A DNA stretch of 64,000 bases from Erythrophleum ivorense (lineage: Eukaryota > Streptophyta > Magnoliopsida > Fabales > Fabaceae), in assembly GCA_026724425.1 (NCBI GenBank), contig JAIUCV010000227.1, positions 930,001-994,000 on the forward strand. Reading direction: 5' to 3'. The notes below the pieces were generated by a model. The model saw only the letters and a program-made list of their open reading frames with translations, was not told the DNA's origin and ran no database searches. This document shows, piece by piece, positions 24,934-36,085 of the stretch. Position numbers and translations under genes: made by a program. Numbering within the stretch: the first letter of the stretch is position 1; every line of letters starts with the position of its first letter.

Positions 24934-27900
24934 TGTAACATCTGGTCCCTCCATAAACGTGAGAAACGCAATGTTCAGTTTCTTCGTGAACGTCAGAAAT
25001 GGGCCAGATACAAAAGGAAGTCCCTGAAATAGAAGGAATTGGGGCCAAATAAAATTATGATAAAATTCTAAATAATAGAAAATGAGGATTTGAGCCTTGA
25101 GTTGGCCAGAAAACGAGGTCGGAGTGATTCGATAAAATTGCCGAAAGGCCAGTGGCATTTTCGTAAATATGGGCACTTTTTAAAAAACTCATAGGAGGGC
25201 TTTTTAAATGAAAATTTTGAGTTCTCCAGGGTTCTCAGAGGCCCCAAAAACCATGGGAAGCCCCGGGACTGGTAAAGCCCCTCCGGTGTACTATTTCCAA
25301 CGTCGGTTGACCCAAACTTTGACCGATTCGTTCGGAAAGGTTTTAGCTCCGATTTGAGTGATTCCAAAGGCATTTTATTAAATTGGGAACCTATTTGTTA
25401 TGATGGAAAAGACGGTTCTCAAAAAGGAGCTAAAACAAAGGAGAAACGAAAATGCAAAGTATGAAAGGGCAAAAATGGAATTTAAGTGTTAAAGGAAGCT
25501 TCCAAACTCCTTTTATAAGTCACGTTCTTCCTCTCCTTCATTAAACCGACTTGTTTCTGCCCATCTTCAGAGAAGAACTCCAGCTTCTTAGGCGCACAAG
25601 AGAAGGAGGATTTTGGAGGAAGAAAGTCAAGAAAAAGGTAAGAAACTTTAAGAAATTCCATATCCTTCCTTCTTGAAACTTGCTCCCCTCCTCTCAAGCT
25701 TTATTTCTACGGTTTTAATGGAGAGTTTGGTGCTGTTTTGGGGGCAGAACAGAGAGGGAAATTTCGAAAATTGAGGGAGCAAGCCAACCAAGTGGAAGAG
25801 CAAGCAAAGGAAAGCAAGAAAACAAGGTAAAACTTCCATTCTTTGGTAGTTCCTTCCTCCCCCTTCCTCTTGCACGAAATTGGGCACCATGAGCCCAATT
25901 TTTAGGGGCTATTTTCTGCCCAATTTATGGAAGGATTAGAGGTTTTAGATGGCAAGGATTAAGAAGGAACCAATAGAATCAAGAAAGGGGCATTAAGAGA
26001 CAAGATAGAATCATTAGGGATCCAAATGCTCCCTTGCAAATCTGATTTTATATGAATGTTCTTAGACTTAGTTGAATGTTTAAACATGCTCCTAAGACCC
26101 CTAGAGAGCTTCCCACATGCACCTCCCTTCCAAGAAAGTAAAGAAAGTGCAAGAAAAATTAATGAACTCTAAGCTAGAAAAGTGTAGAGCTCTTGAATAC
26201 TTTGCAAAAACTGATTTGATATATGAGTTTCCTTGCATGTGTGAGTATTTGATTGAGCTCCTAAGACCTCTAGGAAGTCTCCCAAGTGTGTCTCCCATCA
26301 AGGAAAAATCAAGAAGCCATGAAATCCCATTTATGCTCTAAGTTTCGGCCAAGTAAGGATGGCATAGTTAGGGAGAGTTTTAAATTGTTTCAAGCCCATT
26401 TTTGAGTCATATATGGTGAATGAATGTGAGGGGAAACCTTGGGAAAAATTTAGGAAGCTTAGAGAATGAGTTGGTGCTTTAGGTTCCATATTGTGACCTA
26501 AGGAAATAACATGATATTAGGCCCTTTGTTTTAACGATATGATGACTCCAAGAGGTTTAAAAGGAGTCAAGAATCATATTTGAGAATAAAGAATGAGGCC
26601 TAGAAATGATTTGAGGGGTGTTGCTTCATTAGGTGCCAATATGGACCATAATGGAGGTTATAGAGTAATCTAGGGTTTAAGCAAGTTGCATGGCCCTAGA
26701 CATTGTTTCATGAACTTAATTGGTTCCCATAATTTGTGTTTAGGCCAAGAGACACTATTTCTACCAACTTGTGGGTGTGTGGCTAAAAAAGGAGGCTTGA
26801 AAGCTAAGGAAAAAGTGTGTGAAATTATGCAAGGTAGCTCTCTCCACCTTCTCTCATGCATGGATGTGTGTTTAGCTTGTTTTAGAATGTGTGTATGTGT
26901 ATTTTCAAGCTAAGAAAAGTATGCTAGCATACCTTTATATGCCATTATGCTTGATACTATGTTATGTTTTCAAATGATTACATGATATTTGTGTGAGTTT
27001 GCTTGAGTGTGGAAATGCCAAGAACTCTTCCCTTTGGTAAGGATGAGCCAAGAACCCTTGAGCTTGGTTGAGACAAAGTAAAGAGTCTCCCAAAAGCAAA
27101 GTGGGCTCCCAAGAGTATGGTTGAGTCCAAAGAGCTTAAAGAATGGGTGAGGCAAGTCCAAAATCCATGAGGAGAAGTGTGAGGCCAATCCAAACACTTA
27201 GTGAGCTCTTGAATGTCTTGCATGATTGATTCACATGCCAAAGTTGCTTTAAAATGCCTATGATTTCTACTTTCTCCATGCATGCAGATATGAAACTTGC
27301 TTGCACATATTATGTGTGATGGAATGGGAGATGAGCTATTGGGATTCTTTGAATCTCATCCCCTCCTCTCCAATACTCTAAAATGCTAGGTGGACCAAGT
27401 AGCTATGGTGAAGGGAGCCAACAACCATGAAAGAAGGAGATTGACAAGCCTAGGCCTAGTTTGTATTCTTTTTAAGCCATAATGATGTATACGATTATTG
27501 TAAATGGCACATGACCCTTGAGACACATGTAAATATGATATTATGTGATGTATACATGTATGGATATAATGTATGAACTTTAGAAATGAATTTGGGTATG
27601 TAATGCCAAGTTATGCAAATTGGAAGTTTGATGCAAATATGTATAAATGTGGGTTGAATGGCCAAAATGAGATGCATGAGGTTTGGGACCCTTTGGGCAG
27701 CTCACACAAGTCTAAAATATGCGTTTAAACTTGCCCAAAAGGTGCCAAGACCAAGGGGAATCCATTTGGCAATTTTGGTACCCAATATGGAGCCAAAATT
27801 GACCATAATGGAACCCTATACCATTTTTTAGCCAAATGAGTTAGTCTTGCCCTGAAACTTGGCATGCAATTAGGTCTCATTAAGAGCTTTTTGGGAAGCT

Positions 27901-28812
27901 AAAGATCATAATTTTCGGAGACCTAGAGAATATTTGATGAATTTTCAAAGTTGGGATTTTTCATGGATTCTGGTATGGGTACTGTTCATACTGGCAGTTT
28001 TGATTTCTATGTCACCCGATGGCCAAATGGTATCCAATGCTTATGAAATTTTATATGCATAAACTAGAGATTATAATCTTTCTGTGGCTACCGAGATCAC
28101 CTCATTTGGAGGTCTAGAGAGGAAGATATGCATTTTCGAAGTTCCAGCCCAGAATCAGTCATCCTACCAGACCCGAGGTACTGTTTCATCGGTTTCCGGG
28201 AGTTTGGCTTGATGAACTGATCTGGAGATAATTTTAATCTCTATTTAACATCCACATATTTCCATAGTGATATCATTTGTAAGCATTGGATTTTTGTGGA
28301 ATTAGTTAGACATTTTTGAAGTCCATATCAGTAAACTGTGACAGTATCAGGAACCCCTCCAACCAGTAGATGATTTCGCGTGTCAAACGCATTATATATG
28401 AGATTTTAAGACTTCTACATATTTTTAGCATTAAGTAGACGTCTTAATCTTTCCAGAATGACTAAGATTACATGTTTTCAATTTTTCTGGATTTAGTTGT
28501 GAATTTCCAAACTTTGCCCAAAAATGAGGCCAAATCTGCCGAAAATGAATCTACATGTCTCATATCCCTTTTTGGTTTCCATGGGTTTAAAGCTAGTTTT
28601 TGTGATTGAAATGAGTTCTAATCATGCAAATAAATATGAGGATACATAGAATGAGCTCACACAGCCCACGTGACACCGAATGGATTTTTTGGATATGATG
28701 ACTTACGAATAGAAGTCCAAATCTTCATGCCTCCTTTATGAGAATTATGTGTATGTTTCATGATAATTGTGCTATTCAAAGGCATGAGATGAGCTAGAAT
28801 TATGGTGTTACA
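24934..28812 (+). mobile_element. Large solo-LTR-like block, copy 2
   Basis: 3879 bp, starting TGTAACATC and ending GGTGTTACA, flanked by perfect atatg duplications (24929-24933 and 28813-28817). It aligns with copy 1 (2362-7783) except for the 1.6-kb copia solo LTR there. It shares the cactgttcatactggcagtt block (27980-27999) and all other landmarks checked. It has no coding capacity; the antisense frames at 25482-25697 and 25648-25890 also occur in copy 1 but show no known domain. It lies within the last ORF of the endogenous virus. Confidence 0.75.
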
Positions 28813-28952
28813 ATATGTGAGTAAAGAATACTGAGGTTAGATTCCAGAGCATTCAATCTCATAATAATTGGATAAATACTAGTCTGATTACTTGATTCCT
28901 CATTTTGAGATTTACTCGTCTTGTTACTCGTTTCGGAGGGCTTTATCCCTGC
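28813..28952 (-). pseudogene. Last viral ORF, N-terminal part
   Basis: This frame is open after a TAA at 28955-28953 and overlaps the end of the RNase H frame, which stops at 28924. The first in-frame ATG is at 28862-28860. The sequence before it is Ser/Asn/Glu-rich; after it comes a leucine-spaced stretch that looks like the start of a coiled coil. The solo LTR interrupts the frame at 28813, and the frame resumes in phase at 24928. The true start codon is uncertain. Confidence 0.5.
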
Positions 28953-29493
28953 TTAAAAAGTCAGCAACAAGATTATTTTTTCCTTTGATATATTCAATTT
29001 CATAATCATAATAAGATAAATCAGCTTGCCATTTAATTAACATTTTATGGGCTAATTTAGTGGTACGAATTCCTTTAGATAACCAATATTTAACTTGGGT
29101 ATTATCAGTGCGAATAATAAAGTGAGAATTAACAATTAACAATTCAAATTTGTCTATAGCTTTAACTATTGCTAAGAATTCTTTCCAATTTGAATGATAC
29201 TTACTTTGGCTTTCAGTAAATTTCCCACTAGCATATCGAGTAATAATTTCTTCTCCTTTTCAATTTTCATGATAGAGAGTGGCACCCCAATAATTTTTCG
29301 AGGCATCAGTATAGAGAATCCATTTAATCTTATCATGAGTAGGAATTGTTAATTTAGGTAATTTTTGACACATGTCTTTAATTTTTTGAATAATTTTGTC
29401 GTGATTTTCATTCCATATCCAAGGAGTTTTTTCTCCTGCTAATTTGGATATTCTAGCTGTATATCTAGCTAGGTTTGGGATAAAGTTTTAGGC
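28924..29493 (-). pseudogene. Viral RNase H domain
   Basis: The best part is 29142-28924, with HFIIRTDNTQVKYWLSKG, whose RTDN holds a conserved Asp of pararetroviral RNase H. This is followed by LIKWQADLSYYDYEIEYIKG and NNLVADFLSR, the usual C-terminal motif. It ends at a stop shortly after. Upstream, 29490-29150 carries the rest of the domain in broken frames. The enzyme degrades the RNA template during reverse transcription. It follows the reverse transcriptase directly. Confidence 0.8.
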
Positions 29494-30366
29494 TTAGTTT
29501 ACTAATCCTAAGAAGGATTGTATTTCTTTCTTAGAATTTATTTTTGGGAATTCTATTACTTTCTTACTAATGTGTTCTTGTAATTCTATTCCATTTTGTG
29601 AAATATAATGTCCTAAAAAGGCTATTTTTTCTTTCCTTAATTCAACTTTCTTTGGTGATATATTCAGACCTTTTTCTTTTACAAGATCCATAAATTGACT
29701 TAAATGATCTTCATGTTGTTCTTGGTTTTCTGAAAAGATTAATATATCATCAATATAAATTACAGCAAAGGTTTTAATTGGTGCTAATAATTTTGTTATA
29801 TGTTCTTGGAAGATACTAGGACTATTATGGAATCCCATTAGTAGTACATTCCATTCATATAATCCTTCGAAGGTTGTAAAGGCAGTATACTTTTTACTAC
29901 TTTCTTCTAGTTTGATTTGAAAAAATCCTGATTTACAGTCAAATTTACTAAAGATTTGTTTTCCTCTAATAAGATTAAATAATAATTCTATCTTAGGAAT
30001 TGCGTATCAATTTTAGATTGCTAAATCATTTAATTCTTTATAATTAATAACCATTCGAGATTTGTTTCTTCGGATTTCAACATGTCCCATGACTATCATA
30101 ATTGGTGAACAATAATTTGATCTACTTTCTTGAATTAAATCGTATTGTTTCATTTCATTGATATGCATAATAAATTCTTGCTTATCTTTTTCTGTCCAAG
30201 GGTAAGGTTTACATGTAATTTCTTTACTATAATCTAATAATTTGATTTTTGCATAAGGTTTAGATTTTTCCCAATGAATTAAAGGATTATCACTGTAGTT
30301 GTCTATTAATCTTTGTTCAATCATTTTGTGTCCTGTTATCTGAGATATTGATCTTTTAGCTTCCAT
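29494..30366 (-). pseudogene. Viral reverse transcriptase
   Basis: Bases 30366-30013 encode the start of the domain, ending in SRMVINYKELNDLAI, a caulimovirid and gypsy-type fingers motif. Bases 29838-29494 encode MGFHNSPSIFQEHI, then the catalytic centre FAVIYIDDILIFSEN with YIDD intact, and FLGHYISQNGIEL plus FLGLVN of the thumb. The 170-bp stretch between is shifted out of frame or carries a stop near 30010. The YIDD form and lack of integrase separate this from the Ty1/copia elements of the window, which use YVDD. Confidence 0.88.
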
Positions 30367-30584
30367 TTCTATTAGTTTATTATTAGGAACAAATTGGATT
30401 TCATTATCATATTTCTTTTTTCTAAATATTGTATTGGTTCGGTTATAGGGGTTGTTTATCCTAATAGCCCATCTTGGTGCTTACATGGTGTGGTTAATAC
30501 TAAGGTTTTTTGGGAAAAATGTAAAGGCATATATTATTCTAAAAAGTCCATTCCTAATATTATATCTGGAGTGGTTTCATTATA

Positions 30585-30836
30585 TTAGTATAAGATAGGA
30601 ATTTTTAATTCGTAGTCTCCTATCTGGACTGGTATATCTTTGGCAGATAATTCTATATAATAGATTTCTTTTCCTGCACTACTCATCCTAATTGGTTTTT
30701 CCTTTTTCCATAATTCAGATGGTAAAATATTATACTTAGCTGTTGTGATATTTACTCCTGTTTCTATCATAGCATGATATTTTCGGGATTGATATTTGAC
30801 ATGATTGAATCTCACTAAGATATAGTAAAATTTCAT
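30585..30836 (-). pseudogene. Viral aspartic protease
   Basis: The frame has YHAMIETGVNITTA at the place where a retroviral-type protease has its DTGA active site, followed by the LPSELW and PIRMSSAGKEIYYIE stretches typical of caulimovirid proteases. The active-site Asp is replaced by Glu (ETG), which should abolish activity. The enzyme would cut the polyprotein and coat precursor. It lies just upstream of the reverse transcriptase, the family order. Confidence 0.7.
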
Positions 30837-31396
30837 TAGTCCTAAATCAGTTTAATTTTGTTTAATATTAGTACTTGATGATTTATATTAATTAGGATTC
30901 TATCCTTCTGGATTCTAATAAGTGTTACTTTAGCTAGAAAATCTTATCCTAATCTAATTTTATGTGTTAAATTATTATCAATTTCAGGTTCAACAAATAA
31001 TTTGAGTTTGATGATATCTCGATAATTAAATCTTATATTTGTTTACGCTAATGTATCTTCTTCGTTAATTTCAATATTATTATCAGTGTATTCTAATTGA
31101 ATTGTACTCTTACTAGTTTCAGGATTTATTAAAGCTATTATTTCTATCTATTTTCCTTCTTTCATGATTTTTAAAAGAATAAAGTTTTCTAATGGTTGAG
31201 TTAAATCAATTTCAAGGGTGTTTGGTTGAAGTTCTGCTAACTGGGATCTTATTGGAATTTCTGCTAATCGGCTGGCTTCATAATTACTATGGCTTCAAGA
31301 TCTAATAAGTGGTCTAATTATAGGTTGAGCTTCTTGAATACTTATTTGTGGATGTATATTAATATTAACATCAGTGGGTGTATTAATTCGAATACT
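30837..31396 (-). pseudogene. Viral stretch between movement protein and protease, broken
   Basis: No frame is open for long; stops and shifts are frequent on the minus strand. Viral context continues on both sides, so this is a decayed part of the same genome, probably the boundary between the movement-protein ORF and the enzyme polyprotein. Confidence 0.5.
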
Positions 31397-32258
31397 TCAG
31401 CTTCCTAGTCTGTTATTAAAAGTTATTCTAGAAGGGTTTTCTTCTCCTAATTCTCTGGTATGATCTAATTCTAAGTGTAATTGTCGAGGTATCGTTATTT
31501 GTGATCTATCTAATGGTAATTCTTCTAATATTGGTATAAAATGTTTGTCTATTGTTATATTTCCTAAATTGTGTTTATAAATTTTATGTTCATTAGAAAA
31601 TACTAGTCCAACCATTCCTATTATACTAATTATTCTACTTCCTAGAGGCATTTTTATTCCTTGTAATTTATGATAAATAACTAATGTTCGGTTCATATTT
31701 GATTCAGCTCTAGAGATAACAAAGTTTGTGTTAACTGTTAATTTTAATTTTTGGTATATTAAATTTTCATTTAATGCTCCTAATACTATTAGGGACACAA
31801 TCGATAATTCGATTATCAGTAATTAGTAATTCTATTGGAGTGTCTATTTCGGCTTTAAAGTAAGCTTTTATTAGTAATTGTACGCCGGGGATATAAATTT
31901 CTGTTATTTCATCCTTAATGTCTAATTTTTGGATTTCTTGTTTGATTAAGGTTTTATCAATTAAAGGTATTCTTAATATTCCTTCAGTTAAAGTGGCTTC
32001 GATAGGGTGTTTCTTTTCTATTACTACACAAGCAGATTTTTCCTTTTTCTTTGTTTTAATGAATTTGCCTATTTGTTGTATAATACTGTTTTTGGTAAGA
32101 TCATTAAGTGTTAGATCTAATTCTTTATCACGGATTTTATTATATTGTTTTTGATTGAACATTATTCTTTTTTCTACTATTCCTTCAGTTGGATTTCTAA
32201 TTTCATGAAATTCTTTATATTTATTTTCTTGTTGGGAACTACTTTCACCTTGCATCAT
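31397..32258 (-). pseudogene. Viral movement protein (30K superfamily)
   Basis: Two overlapping frames (32258-31767 and 31798-31397) join by a one-step shift near 31780. The first holds the core motif IYIPGVQLLIKAYF followed by IDTPIELLITDNRI, the hallmark beta-strand region of caulimovirid 30K proteins. The second holds the downstream LTVNTNFVISRAESN region. Such proteins modify plasmodesmata for cell-to-cell movement. Its place after the zinc knuckle of the coat protein is opposite to petu- and badnaviruses and like cavemoviruses. The frameshift is a sign of decay. Confidence 0.75.
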
Positions 32259-32399
32259 ATTAATTTCATCGTCTTCTGAGATATAGTTTACTAGGTATAA
32301 ATCATTATTTTCTGATTCGGTGTCGCTATTACTGGAAATACTAGACTGTTCTTCTATCTCTAATTTGTAGATTTCAATATCTGAATTATCTAATTCATC

Positions 32400-33653
32400 T
32401 TTTAAATATGTTTTATATTCGAGTGGTTCTAACTCATAATCTTAAGCTAATTCCATAATATTTAGGCTTTTCTTGTTTCTGGGTTTTTTACAGTCTATTG
32501 ATACATGTCCTATTTCTCCACAATTATAACATTGACATTTAGTGGGGCATTTTGTATAATTTAGTTTTCTCTTCCCTTTTTTAAAGTATTGTCAGGGTTT
32601 GAAGGGTTTTTGTTTCATTTTAGATTTCTGTTGAAGTTTTGATTTGGGGTATTTTCTAAAACTATACTTATATTTTTTATAAGGTGGGTGATATTTCCGA
32701 TATTGGGATTTCTTCCTCTTGGTATATTTATTTACAGGTTTACATCCTCATCTATGAAGTGTTTCAAAGTCTTGACATCTTAAGATTAATTTATTTGTTT
32801 TATAATATTTTTTATTTCTCCATGCTTCTTTACATTTGTTAGATAAATATTCTCGTAAATAATCTTCACGTCTTCCCATGGTGTCTAAATGAGGCATTAA
32901 ATCTATTCGATCATTAAAGGCTTTTTGATATTCAACTGTTAAAGTTTCAGATAATAGTTTTGGTAATTTATGATAAAATAAATCTAAATAGAATCTTTTT
33001 TGGTCATAATTTTGAAGTCTTGCTTCATAATAATGTTTTTTAAATTCACAGATATATTGGTTTAAATCGTTAGGTTCTAAGGTATATATTCCTATTTGAT
33101 GTAATTTAGTTATGGCTCTATGTATTTTAGTCTGTTCGTTGGCTCCTACACTTCGTCCTAAGAATTCGTTTCTTAATATTTGTTCATATTTTCTAAGTAA
33201 TAATGAATAATATTCTCTGCGACTATTATAATTTTCTGTTTTTCTTATTTTTTCTCTAAATGCTTCAGTTTGAGTTTTCCACCATTCTAATACTATTCCT
33301 GTAAAACTAGATTCAACTACTAAAGGGGCAGAATTAGTGTCTATATTTCGATGTAATAATGCTATTAATTGAGCTTTTACCCATTCTTCTAATCTTTTTT
33401 CAATATCTAATTGACAATCTAAATTTAACCATATTCCTGTGTTTGGTATTTGTCGGGTTTCATATTGTTCTAATGGAGGAGGTAAGAAATTACTTTTTCC
33501 TATTGGAGTATAAATAGTTTCAAATATAAATTCATTATTGGTTTCTTTTAAGGGTTCTTTATGGCATAATTTAGTATTATTGATTTCAGTTTCTCTATCT
33601 ATTATAAGTATACTAGTTCCTGTTGTGGTTTGGTTATATCTGGGACTTGTAAA
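32400..33653 (-). pseudogene. Viral coat protein with CXCX2CX4HX4C zinc knuckle
   Basis: Frames on the minus strand are broken but hold coat-protein-like composition, and near the end a perfect knuckle at 32537-32490 reading CQCYNCGEIGHVSIDC. The spacing CXCX2CX4HX4C is diagnostic for Caulimoviridae coat proteins and differs from the CX2CX4HX4C knuckle of LTR retrotransposons. A lysine-rich stretch precedes it, as expected for RNA or DNA binding. An acidic, serine-rich segment follows (about 32270-32440). Confidence 0.8.
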
Positions 33654-34124
33654 TTAGGTGGGGTGAAATGGTTGTTCTTCTGGCTTTACTGTGGCTTGCA
33701 TATTTAATTCTTTCATATCATTTTCAAGATAATCTAAATAACTTAGTTCACTTCGAATTGCTGCTAAATTATGTTCTTCTTGTCCCATTCGTTTTTCTAT
33801 TTCTTCCTGTTCTAATTCTTCTAATATTTGCATCATATTGACTTCTTTTTCTAGTTTAGTGGGGTGGATATTATGGATGAATTTTAATTGTTTTTCTTCC
33901 TCTTTATCGAGTTGGTCTAAATATCTCATGAATTTTAATGTTTCTTCTTCATTCCTTCTACACTGTTCTGGGGAAATATATTCGGTTTCTTCTATGATGG
34001 TTACAGCTTTTTCTTTCAGTTTTTGAATTTCATCATATATAGTCCATAAATTATTATTAATGACTTCTTGTCTTCGTTTTAATTCTTCGGTTATAATTCT
34101 AGTTTCATAAATCTGTTCATTCAT
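33654..34124 (-). CDS. Viral coiled-coil N-terminal region of the coat ORF
   Basis: An open frame of 156 codons, very rich in Glu, Lys, Leu and Ile. Heptad-like stretches include EELKRRQEVINNNLW and QILEELEQEEIEKRM, so coiled coil is likely across most of it. It ends just upstream of the coat-protein core and probably forms its N-terminal extension or a separate small structural protein. The family link is by position only. Confidence 0.5.
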   Translation of the reverse strand: MNEQIYETRIITEELKRRQEVINNNLWTIYDEIQKLKEKAVTIIEETEYISPEQCRRNEEETLKFMRYLDQLDKEEEKQLKFIHNIHPTKLEKEVNMMQILEELEQEEIEKRMGQEEHNLAAIRSELSYLDYLENDMKELNMQATVKPEEQPFHPT

Positions 34125-34173
34125 AGGTTTAGCTTTTATTTGTGATGTTGATACTTCTCCAAATACAGCTTCA

Positions 34174-34653
34174 TTAATATAGTTTCATCATATTCATTCC
34201 CTGGTCTTCTATTATTGGTTCGATTCTATTATGGATTCCTAAGGTGTGACTTATTCGATCAATCTTTCGATGTATTATATTCACTTCAGAACTTATATCA
34301 TGTATTTCATTATTCATTTCATATATTTTTTGTTCTAATGGCTTAGCTAATTCCTGTAATCTATGTTCTTTATTTGTTATCGGTTCGTTTTCTAATATAT
34401 TTTCTATTTCTTCAGGTAAATCAGCAGAAGGCTTTAATTGAGGATCTACTAGACATCCTAATTGCTTCATTAAATACATATTTGTCCAGTTATTCAAGTT
34501 CCATGTACTATCTCCTTCACCTCCTAACAAAAAGGGTGAAGCTATAAATGTTTCATTTGGTGTTGGAATAAAATTACTATTTGGGAGTTTACTCTGATCT
34601 AATTCATATATTCGAGGTTCAATTCGAGTTAGAGAATAGATGTTAATACACAA
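34174..34653 (-). CDS. First viral ORF after the primer site, function unknown
   Basis: An open frame of 159 codons starting about 140 bases after the primer-binding site. It has a LLGGEGDSTWNLNNWTNMYL stretch, then alternating acidic and basic residues and heptad-like leucine/isoleucine spacing in the C-terminal half. The next viral frame overlaps its stop in another phase, so this may be a natural separate ORF or the product of a frameshift. No known domain is recognised. Confidence 0.5.
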   Translation of the reverse strand: MCINIYSLTRIEPRIYELDQSKLPNSNFIPTPNETFIASPFLLGGEGDSTWNLNNWTNMYLMKQLGCLVDPQLKPSADLPEEIENILENEPITNKEHRLQELAKPLEQKIYEMNNEIHDISSEVNIIHRKIDRISHTLGIHNRIEPIIEDQGMNMMKLY

Positions 34654-34794
34654 CTACTTAAAGGTAATCAGCAAAAGAACACACAAGATAATTTTTGCAA
34701 TAATTAATTATCAAAAAGAGAGAGAAAGACGACTAAAACTTTTAATAACTATAAGAGATCAAGGTTCATACTTCTTCCCTTATCATCCTTTTAT

Positions 34795-34806
34795 GCTCTG
34801 ATACCA
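34795..34806 (-). promoter_or_regulatory. Viral primer-binding site for initiator tRNA-Met
   Basis: The minus strand reads TGGTATCAGAGC exactly, the 12-base primer site used by plant pararetroviruses. By convention it marks position 1 of the genome. It lies about 140 bases before the first ORF and 380 bases after the terminal repeat. Confidence 0.9.
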
Positions 34807-35186
34807 TTTCGAGGGACAGCCTGGAATGAGCGAGATCAGCTACCCGTTCAACAGTGATTTATAATCAGGAATAGGGATGACCGAAACTAAACCGGATCAT
34901 GGAAGGAACTCTGTCCTCTTTCATGCAGAGGTCTTTTCTATGGCCATAACAAATAAGAGCATCAGCTCTTAAGTCAAGACCTTCCCCTTTCAACTTAGTT
35001 CAGCACAACCTGCCTTCGTTTCCTACAGGAGGTGTACTATTCCCAAACATAAAACATAATTAAAAGAATCTCTAATCCTCATTCCAATATTGACACAGCG
35101 GTGGATCAATTCATATTAGGAAGATAAGATTAGAAGTATTACCCTTAATCTCCTATAAGAAAGTTAGAAGTTCATACCTTAATTCT
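34807..35186 (-). other. Viral leader between terminal repeat and primer site
   Basis: Non-coding on the minus strand. It has short stem-loop candidates, such as aagagcatcagctctt (34967-34982) and an inverted pair around 34915-34950. Caulimovirid leaders fold into a long hairpin that lets ribosomes bypass small ORFs; whether this one does needs folding. More GC-rich than the flanks. Confidence 0.5.
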
Positions 35187-35353
35187 TATATTATCTTTTA
35201 TAATTACTAAATATTTCCTATTATTTATTCTTTTAATTTAATTAAGAGTCTAATTTTAAAATATCATATTCTATATCATTATCTTTTTGACTTCCACCTA
35301 AGTAGAACACACACTAGAGGAGTTGATTTAATATAAAATATTTTTGATGGGAC
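35187..35353 (-). repeat. Viral terminal repeat, 5' copy
   Basis: 167 bp matching 24220-24393, with a few substitutions and short indels. It holds the same TATATTAA box (35335-35328) and a matching AATAAA. It begins, on the minus strand, at the final codons of the last viral ORF. Beyond 35353 the sequence no longer matches the virus. Confidence 0.8.
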
Positions 35354-36085
35354 ATTATAAAAATTTAAAGAATTATTTTAAAATATTTCAAATTTAAAAA
35401 ATCATTTTCAAATAATAATTAATGTTAAGCTACCATATTACAATTTTAACCAAGATACATTGATCAATGTGATTAAAATGATTATGAAACCATGTATCTA
35501 CAGGGGAAAAAAAGTCCCTTTGCTATCAAATTGCTCAAGTTTTATGGCAATCTAAATTGTAAATTTAGTCAACTTTTTTCGTTTGGCTAATAAATTTAGT
35601 TAACATTAATAATATATTTTATACCTTATTTTACTTTGGAATGTATCATGCACTTTAAATTAAATTTCTTTTTTCTGAATTGCTAAATTAATAGCAAAAA
35701 ATTGCTAAACAAAGCCAGAAACCGAAAAAAGAAAGCAGAAAGCAGAAGAGACGTGCAGATGAAAACGTAAAGAACATTTCAAACTGTTTGGTTTGGTGGT
35801 GTTTGAGGGCTGATAGGGACCCCTGGTTCCGCCACCTTAAAGAGGAAACGTAATTCGCACCCTTTTCTGGTTCATCTTTACCTTCCCCACACCACAAAAG
35901 CTTCAAAAGCTGCACAAAAATTTGAAAACTAACAGTCAGAGTAATAGATCCATTTCTTGTCCAAAGCATTTAAAAACTCCTCAAATTTCTTCCAAATTCC
36001 AAACAACCCACTAACCCTATTGTTCGGAAATCGTTTACCGCTAGAGTTGTCTCTCCCCGTTCTGGTTCTGTGATTATTCATTTCC
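35354..36085 (+). promoter_or_regulatory. Upstream region and 5' leader of the QSOX gene
   Basis: AT-rich DNA up to about 35690, then more balanced sequence up to the start codon, which is usual for a plant promoter and 5' leader. Pyrimidine-rich stretches occur near 35865-36060. I did not find a convincing TATA box or a known element at a fixed distance from a start site. The virus ends only about 730 bases upstream of the start codon. Confidence 0.45.

Larger units (their letters stand above)
24220..35353 (-). mobile_element. Endogenous pararetrovirus (Caulimoviridae), one genome unit plus terminal repeat
   Basis: Reading right to left on the minus strand: terminal repeat, leader, tRNA-Met primer site, a 5' ORF, coiled-coil ORF, coat protein with a zinc knuckle, movement protein, protease, reverse transcriptase, RNase H, then a separate last ORF and the terminal repeat again. 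There is no integrase. The repeat-to-repeat distance is 10960 bp; removing the solo LTR and one target duplication (3884 bp) leaves 7076 bp, a normal caulimovirid genome size. Coat before movement protein, a separate enzyme block and a separate last ORF recall cavemo- and solendoviruses more than badna- or petuviruses; that placement is tentative. All main frames contain breaks, so the copy is inactive. Confidence 0.85.

Noticed and set aside
25068..25373. 101-codon minus frame and the first 80 codons of the 24385-25176 frame
   Set aside because: Both lie in the solo LTR; the second merely reads from LTR into the viral ORF.
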